From: Actinidia chinensis
Taxonomy: Eukaryota > Streptophyta > Magnoliopsida > Ericales > Actinidiaceae
Assembly (NCBI GenBank): GCA_009663005.1
Contig: VIGQ01000686.1
Coordinates: forward strand, 85,001-123,527
Direction: 5' to 3'
Length of the DNA: 38,527 bases
In this document: one piece after another, positions 33,810 to 38,527 of the stretch
Position numbering within the stretch: the first letter of the stretch is position 1
Layout of the letters: each line of letters opens with the position of its first letter
Notes under the pieces: model-generated
What the model saw: only the letters and a program-made list of their open reading frames with translations
Told to the model about the DNA's origin: nothing
Databases searched by the model: none
Made by a program: the position numbers and the translations under genes

Positions 33810-34010
33810 CTTGCTCTGTAGAGCAAATTGAGGTCACTATGGTCGAGTCTCATTCCTAGACCAGGAACAATGTTGTTAATCTTCAGATATATGGCTTCAT
33901 CTGGTTGTACGCGAAGCACTAGCTCATTTGTAGCCTTCTCCGAATCAGTTCCAAAGTTCCGGTTGAACAAATTGCCCGGGACATGCCTGAACTGCACTCT
34001 GATCTCTGCT
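33810..34010 (-). CDS. G6PD: G6PDH exon 8
   Basis: The cleanest exon: 201 bases open throughout, encoding [30 protein letters not shown], and Pro-Gly-Leu-Gly-Met-Arg-Leu-Asp. This is the C-terminal substrate/structural-NADP domain in its plastid form. Acceptor CCAG and donor GCAAG/GTAAGA are consensus. Confidence 0.95.
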
Positions 34011-34128
34011 CTGGATTTTCATAGCAACAAGATATTAAACCTTTTCATTGTTAGATAGCAGAATATCTAACAAGGACATAACATTGTTAAGATCCTTACA
34101 GAAAACAAAGATCAAAAAGATCTACTAC

Positions 34129-34356
34129 CGCTTAGTGTGGAGAGCTTTGCCGGCTTTCATCAGGAAAGGGACCCCGTCCCATCGGGCATTATCGAAAAAG
34201 AGTGCCGCTGCTGCAAAGTGGAGTGAGACTGTTCTTTGGCACCGTTGGATCATCGATATGCAGGGATAGGTCTTCCCAACTCTTGCCGTGACCCTTGTAT
34301 TGGCCTACTATGGACATTTCAAGTGCAGTGGTCTACATAGACCTCAAGACCTTGAC
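34129..34356 (-). CDS. G6PD: G6PDH exon 7
   Basis: Begins Val-Lys-Val-Leu-Arg-Ser-Met after acceptor TTCAG, continues Val-Gly-Gln-Tyr-Lys-Gly-His, Asp-Asp-Pro-Thr-Val-Pro and [18 protein letters not shown] (the last across frames), and ends AAGCG/GTAGTA. Contains a stop after Ser-Met and about five frame changes. The Lys-Ala-Gly-Lys motif is part of the substrate pocket of the family. Confidence 0.85.
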
Positions 34357-34717
34357 CTGAACGAAGTTATGATAGTTATGAAATACTCGCTTTCTTCGTG
34401 AGACCACAGGAACACTTCAAAAATGCATACCAATTATCACTATGCTATCAAGAATGTGGAACGTTACAGGTCAGAGGATCAGGAAGGGAACAACAAATGC
34501 CATGACCTAAATCATGGTACGATATGCTAGATTTCTATAGATTCTACCGTTAGAATGTACTTCTTCCAAGTATTTAATAGAACATAGATTTATAGTGTTT
34601 TACCATAGTTCAGGATGAGTTTTTGGCCAACTACTGAAAGCAATTTACACTAATGAAAATGAAGAAATCAACAGCCACAAAGATTTCAAGTAACATATCT
34701 ACGAAAAAGTCTGTCTC

Positions 34718-34839
34718 CTTTTCTTCCTAATGTCTAGTGGTACAAAGCTGAGGGTGTCTCCATTGCAAATAGTGCTTAATATTTTGACAGGAGATGATTT
34801 TGCATGATAATCTCGAATGATTCCGTAGTTGTCAAATAG
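34718..34839 (-). CDS. G6PD: G6PDH exon 6, donor site lacks GT
   Basis: Reads Leu-Phe-Asp-Asn-Tyr-Gly-Ile-Ile-Arg-Asp, then Met-Gln-Asn-His-Leu-Leu, Ala-Leu-Phe-Ala-Met-Glu-Thr-Pro and Asp-Ile-Arg-Lys across shifted frames, matching the segment after the active site. The acceptor is TGCAAG. The homology ends at GAAAAG, after which GAGACAG stands where GT is required; two missing bases would explain it. Confidence 0.85.
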
Positions 34840-34928
34840 CTTGCAACGGAAACCAAAGCAACAGGTAACATTATCAGTAAAAACCAAGTACATAATTTTT
34901 ATATTAGAATATCAGTAGATTAAGAAAC

Positions 34929-35081
34929 CTCCACTCCCTGTCTTTCGTACCAAAATCTTCGGAAAATATGAACTGCATATTACAGATGTAATTCCTCGAC
35001 CATAGAGGCTCAAAAACGAGATTTGAGAAGCAAGAAACTGGATAGGTCTCAACAAGCTCTTTGCTCAAGTAGTGGTCAATT
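34929..35081 (-). CDS. G6PD: G6PDH exon 5 (active site)
   Basis: Open for all 153 bases. Starts with [11 protein letters not shown], the family active-site signature (normally Asp-His-Tyr-Leu-Gly-Lys) with Ser (codon 35063-35065) in place of Gly; the Lys is kept. Then [15 protein letters not shown] and Phe-Ser-Glu-Asp-Phe-Gly-Thr. The end reads Lys-Asp-Arg-Glu-Trp where the family has a Glu-Gly-Arg-Gly-Gly type segment, perhaps through compensating indels. Confidence 0.9.
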
Positions 35082-35160
35082 CTGGATACAAATTAACAAA
35101 CTCAAGTTCCCCACATAGTCCATAACTTTGCGTCGTCAAAAACAAAAACGTGTTATATAC

Positions 35161-35982
35161 CTGATATTTGATCCTCGGCTAGATACTGCTTTAGGCACCT
35201 GGTGCAGCTTCCATATGACTCAAGGCACGGCCAAATGGCTTTTCCAATGAACCTTGTCCACCCATTCTTCGAAGAAGATCTAATGCTTAGCACACCTCAC
35301 CACATCTAGGGATGGCAACGGGGCGGGGGGCCGGGGGCCGGAGTTTGGTGTCCACGATCACCGGAAATTTTTTAGCCCTGATCCCCCCCCGACCCCGCCC
35401 AGATCACGGCGGGGATTTGTTGTAAAACCGATCACCGCCCCCGAACGGGGACCGGGGATCCCCGCCCCGAATCCGATCCCCGAATTTGAAACACACAAAT
35501 ACAAAAATCATAAGATCAATACTCACAAATCCTAAGCCAAAAATTTATAAATCAATCACATAAACTAATATCAACCATAACAACCCTAAAATTTGAAACT
35601 CAAAATTCAAAGATTAGACAATTGGAAAAATCAAAACTCAAAATTTAAAACTCCAAAATCAATCACAATTTTAGGGTTAATTTCACTTTGCCACCCTTCA
35701 CTTTGATTAAATATTATTTAGACTCTTTATTTTTATTTTTAGATTTTAGGCGGTAATTTTCGGGATCGGGGCGGGGGTATACAATACCGTCCCCGACCCG
35801 CCCCCGAATTTTTTTTTTTTTAATCCCCGATCCCCGAAAAATCCCCGAAACTTCACCCCAATCGGGGCGGGGATCGGGGCAGGGCGGGCAAAATTGCCAT
35901 CCTAACCACATCCACAAATATGTTTGGAGGTATTTGACAAGTAAAAAACAGAAACAACCTGTTTGATAATCTGTCTGCCTTC
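35161..35982 (-). CDS. G6PD: G6PDH exon 4, split by a MITE
   Basis: Acceptor TTTCAG/GAAGGC at 35983 and donor TCAG/GTATAT at 35160. The part above the insertion reads Leu-Ser-Asn-Arg-Leu, Tyr-Leu-Ser and Pro-Pro-Asn-Ile-Phe-Val-Asp-Val; the part below resumes Val-Val-Arg-Cys-Ala, then (shifted) Lys-Asn-Gly-Trp-Thr, Glu-Lys-Pro-Phe-Gly-Arg and Thr-Arg-Cys-Leu-Lys-Gln-Tyr-Leu. Without 35307-35904 plus one copy of ACCACATC the two halves join inside the conserved Phe-Val-Asp-Val-Val-Arg-Cys segment. The exon also has several single-base shifts. Confidence 0.9.
35307..35904. mobile_element. hAT-type MITE inserted in G6PDH exon 4
   Basis: 598 bp. Starts TAGGGATGGCAACGGGGCGG and ends TTGCCATCCTA; the ends are inverted complements (one G short on the right) and the sub-terminal GGGGCGGGGATCGGGGC blocks are also inverted relative to each other. 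Flanked on both sides by ACCACATC (35299-35306 and 35905-35912), a perfect 8-bp duplication as made by hAT transposases. The centre is AT-rich and non-coding. The identical duplication suggests a fairly recent insertion. Confidence 0.9.
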
Positions 35983-36316
35983 CTGAAACGAACATGATAG
36001 GGCACCATTGGAATGTAAACTGGGAGGTTGGCAAATTCATGAACCTACCAGGACATAAGAAGTTTAGGAAACACTCAGGATGTGTTTGTTGGATGGAATA
36101 GATTCTGTAAGGAATGGAATGAAAATTGGAATGATGTAAAAATAGTCATTCTTCTCAGTTTATATGGAATGGAAAGGACATGGAATGCGTTATTGATTAC
36201 CATAAGGTAATGGTCATTCATATATCCTAGTGGAAAATATGTTCTCATTCAAGTTCAATATAGTATCAATGTAATTAGAGTTCACATTCTGTTACTTTAA
36301 AAGCTTAAGCCTAAGA

Positions 36317-37369
36317 AATACGAATACAGATACATGACACGGACATACGGATACGTAATTTTTTTTAAAATTAGGACACGGACACCTCGGGACATTTTAA
36401 AAAAATATATATAGAAATATAATAAATAAATAAATAAAATATGCTCATACAAAAATAAAATTGCAAAGCAGCTTAGGTTTGGTTCTAAACTTCTATTAAA
36501 ATTCACATCATATGGTTTCAATGGGAATAATAACTACAATTAAGTTTATTAAACCAAAAAGAAATAGGCATTGCAAGCCCAAAGTTTGGCATTTAAAACA
36601 TTTCAATGGGAAGTTAAACGAATGCATATTAGCCTTTTAACTGTCCAAGTAAACTCTTTTGGCTCTCTACATCACAACTAAATTAGTTTAACAATAAATA
36701 TATTATCCATCAAAATAAATTATCAAAACTTGAACCTGTCTGAGAGCGTGTTGAAAAGGACACGCGTGTGTGTAATGTGTCCCCAACATGTCACGGACAC
36801 ACGGATAAGTAATTTTTCTAAAAAATTAGGACACGGACCACCTCGGACTTTTAAAATATATATATAGAAATCTAATAAATAAATAAATAAAATATGCTCA
36901 TACACAAATAAAATTGCAAAGCAGCTTAGGTTTGGTTCTAAACTTCTATTAAAATTCACATCATAAGGTTTCATTGGAATAATAAATACATTAAGTTTAT
37001 TAAACAAAAAAGAAATAGGCATTGCAGCCCAAAGTTTGGCATATTAAACAGTTCAATGTGAAGTTAAACGAATTGCATATTAAGCCTTTTCCCGTACCGA
37101 GTAAACTCTTTTGGCTCTCTACATCACAACTAAATTAGTTTAACAATAAATATATTATCCATCAAAATAAATTATCAAAACTTGAACCTGTCTGAGAGCG
37201 TGTCGAAAAGGACACGCGTGTGTGTAATGTGTCCCCAACATGTCCAATGAAACAATAAATAGCAAAATAATTAACACGCCAAGTATTGTGTCAAACATGT
37301 CAGGGCGTGTTGGCATATGTTACGTATCAGACACGGATACATAAACTAATTTGATGTGTCCGTATTCAT
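36317..37369. mobile_element. TIR element with internal 453-bp tandem duplication
   Basis: Left end TACGAATACAGATACAT and right end ATGTGTCCGTATTCATA are inverted complements at 14 of 17 positions; GACACGGAC/GTCCGTGTC words recur near both ends. Between them lie two tandem units. No transposase and no certain target duplication. Small open frames on the - strand (36297-36521, 36723-37022) share a Met-Lys-Pro-Tyr-Asp-Val start only because they lie in the duplicated units. Confidence 0.55.
36332..37237. repeat. Two tandem copies of a 452-454 bp unit
   Basis: Unit A 36332-36785 and unit B 36786-37237, followed by the start of a third (ACATGTCC). Both contain AATAAATAAATAAATAAAATATGCTCATAC, GCAAAGCAGCTTAGGTTTGG, TATTATCCATCAAAATAAATTATC and GACACGCGTGTGTGTAATGTGTCCCCAAC-type blocks (parts quoted). 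The copies are close and differ mostly by small indels. Confidence 0.9.
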
Positions 37370-37522
37370 AGGCTAACCCCATAGAAACAGCTATATGGAG
37401 CTGCTGGGATTTGTGAGAAAATGCTTCTCGAACGGTTAATATGTAGCCTAAAGAGTTTACAATTTCTAACGTCAAACTAACAAACGTCAAACTTTGTATG
37501 CATTAGTAAATCATGGACATAC

Positions 37523-37637
37523 CTCTTAATCTTTCAGGTTGCAGTCCAATTCTGCAAAATGCTCTTCCGAGTCATACTGACCAGAGTGGTAAAAGCATCT
37601 TTTTAGAAACTGGTTCATCTTGTCATCACAATTTTCT
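37523..37637 (-). CDS. G6PD: G6PDH exon 3
   Basis: After acceptor TTGCAG it reads [21 protein letters not shown] and Phe-Ala-Glu-Leu, near-perfect plastidic G6PDH. The Cys at 37628-37630 is the second of the redox pair. A one-base insertion near the end creates a stop just before the donor AAGAG/GTATGT. Confidence 0.95.
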
Positions 37638-37726
37638 CTGCAAGTCTTCATCCATATTAATAAGTGTGTGTAAAAATAGTTGGGCTCAATACTCCACAAG
37701 AGCAATGACTCGGTATTATAATGCAC

Positions 37727-37819
37727 CTCTTATCAATTCTGCAAGTTAAGGTGTGCTGATCATGTTCCTCAGTTCCTCATCAGTCATTTTGGTTCGAGCG
37801 TAGCCGATAACCTGAAATT
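37727..37819 (-). CDS. G6PD: G6PDH exon 2
   Basis: Reads [18 protein letters not shown], then after a shift Thr-Cys-Arg-Ile-Asp-Lys-Arg. The Cys codon at 37741-37743 is the first of the regulatory pair; with exon 3 the spacing Cys-x7-Cys is kept. Acceptor ATGCAG at 37820; donor AAGAG/GTGCAT at 37726. Start could also be 37811 at a second AG. Confidence 0.9.
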
Positions 37820-37911
37820 CTGCATGTATATATCGAAAATATTAGACTGAAGTTTCTGCAGCGCACACAACGAATTATAATGGACCAAGCTGGAAAAAAA
37901 AGGACTATAAC

Positions 37912-38065
37912 CTCGGGTAGCAATCTTTTGGTAAAAAAGAAGCAAAAGTGCCGGGAAAATTTTCTTCTTCTTGGCAAGGTTTCCTGAGCTCCAACCCAGT
38001 AATGCTAAGACTGGATTCTGTTTTTCTGATCCGAGAATGGAATGGGACTCTCTGTCTTAAGGATA
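37912..38065 (-). CDS. G6PD: G6PDH exon 1 of those visible (NADP-binding site), 5' end uncertain
   Basis: Reads Ser-Gly-Asn-Leu-Ala-Lys-Lys-Lys then Ile-Phe-Pro-Ala-Leu and a Leu-Pro-Glu end before donor CCGAG/GTTATA. This is the Rossmann-fold nucleotide-binding motif (Gly-Ala-Ser-Gly-x-Leu-Ala) of the family; two small indels blur the first Gly-Ala. An upstream Leu-Ser-Ile-Thr precedes it as in other plastidic forms. The 5' limit (about 38065, after CTTAAG) is a guess from the end of similarity. Confidence 0.8.
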
Positions 38066-38527
38066 CTATTTTTTTAGATACATGATTTTCGTCTAAACCA
38101 TCAAAATCTCATCAAAGACCTTAGCATTGCAAATAAAATTGTTAAAAAAAGGAAAGACTCATAAAATGCCCTAATGATCATGAATTAATTGGCGAGTGAG
38201 GATTTCAAAACAAAGTGATCCTAACGTGAGACAAGCAACCATCTGTGTTACTAATAGAAAACGTCGTACCCTAGCAATTTCGTTTTGGTAGCCTTTTTCG
38301 GATGTAGTACATTTTCTTGCCAATCGATAATTTATCGATGTACAGTGATCGTCAATGTTTTTTCCTATTTATACACTACTGATAAAAGGGAAATCTTGGG
38401 TAAACTGAAAATCTGAGTTCGGGCTGTCTTTACAAACGTAAAAAAAATACATAAAATGTTACAAAACGATGCTATACATGTTTTCACATGATTATTTACA
38501 CAATAATGTTATTTTTTATTATTTACA
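38066..38527 (-). other. Upstream G6PDH sequence, probably intron
   Basis: AT-rich with no recognisable transit peptide or start codon context. If the previous boundary is right, this is intron sequence leading to the first coding exon outside the window. Confidence 0.4.

Larger units (their letters stand above)
35983..37522 (-). other. G6PDH intron 3, enlarged by repeats
   Basis: Lies between donor AAGAG/GTATGT (37522) and acceptor TTTCAG (35983). Most of its 1.5 kb is a TIR element with an internal tandem duplication (36317-37369). At 36078-36230 an A/G-rich repeat (GGATGGAATAGATTCTGTAAGGAATGGAATG) resembles one end of another MITE, but no second end was found. Confidence 0.7.
33245..38065 (-). 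pseudogene. G6PD: Plastidic glucose-6-phosphate dehydrogenase gene, 5' incomplete and disrupted
   Basis: Nine exons on the - strand collectively cover plastid-type G6PDH from the NADP-binding region (Gly-x-Ser-Gly-Asn-Leu-Ala-Lys-Lys-Lys) to the C-terminal stop. The enzyme oxidises glucose 6-phosphate to 6-phosphogluconolactone with NADP+, the first step of the oxidative pentose phosphate pathway, here in plastids. The Cys pair of the thioredoxin-controlled switch identifies a chloroplast-type isoform. All but one junction follow GT-AG with consistent phase. Defects seen: a hAT-type MITE inside exon 4, frameshifts in at least six exons, one donor without GT, and DHYLGK read as DHYLSK. Either a pseudogene or a gene with a real MITE insertion plus assembly indels. 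Transit peptide and promoter are beyond the right edge. Confidence 0.9.

Noticed and set aside
33828..34058. Plus-strand frame at 33.9 kb
   Set aside because: Antisense shadow of G6PDH exon 8.
35714..36040. 108-codon minus-strand frame ending in Lys/Asn
   Set aside because: It is a chimera of G6PDH exon 4/intron and the hAT-type MITE; the true frame of the exon is different.
1..38527. tRNA, rRNA, miRNA hairpin or CRISPR-like array
   Set aside because: Only tRNA-complementary primer sites of retroelements were seen; tandem repeats have long, diverged units without regular spacers.

Overview
This window is repeat-rich nuclear DNA from a flowering plant, probably a eudicot. The evidence is Ty1/copia elements primed by initiator tRNA-Met, an Athila/Tat-type element primed by tRNA-Asp, TIR elements, a Helitron-type terminus and one host gene with plant plastid-type glucose-6-phosphate dehydrogenase (G6PDH) exons and GT-AG introns. 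No bacterial, organellar, CRISPR or operon features are present. Nearly every coding stretch, and every pair of duplicated sequences, is broken by 1-2 base indels. Part of this is decay, but the pattern also fits an assembly from uncorrected long reads, so most reading frames are inferred across several frames.

Layout. 1-4691: Tnt1/Tork-like copia element on the + strand whose left LTR runs off the window. 4692-8466: unassigned host sequence split by a compact copia derivative (5375-8060, - strand) that keeps both LTRs, gag and protease but has no integrase, RT or RNase H; a Lys/Glu-rich coding-like stretch follows at 8161-8466. 8467-11980: AT-rich intergenic DNA with degenerate tandem repeats and a Tourist-like MITE. 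11980 to about 16930: two abutting members of one repeat family that share both ends but differ inside, the first holding a 245-base pyrimidine tract. 17055-17519: a probable hAT-like MITE. 18942-18967: a Helitron 3' end, 13 bases from the primer-binding site of a second, heavily decayed copia element (18968-23953). 23954-25403: intergenic with a tandem repeat. 25409-32730: a complete but apparently coding-free Athila/Tat-like LTR element on the - strand, bounded by AGTTC duplications and containing a probable solo LTR.

33245 to the right edge (- strand): most of a plastidic G6PDH gene, nine exons recognised. It keeps the two cysteines that form the redox switch of chloroplast isoforms. A 598-bp hAT-type MITE with a perfect 8-bp target duplication sits inside coding exon 4, the conserved DHYLGK motif reads DHYLSK, one donor site lacks GT, and several exons have frameshifts. 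This copy therefore looks disrupted or pseudogenic, although the small indels could be assembly error. The 5' exon(s) with the transit peptide and promoter lie beyond the right edge.

I see no clearly novel defence, biosynthetic or regulatory system. The strongest observations are the MITE-split G6PDH gene, the two non-autonomous LTR elements, the Helitron/copia junction and the two-member TIR family.
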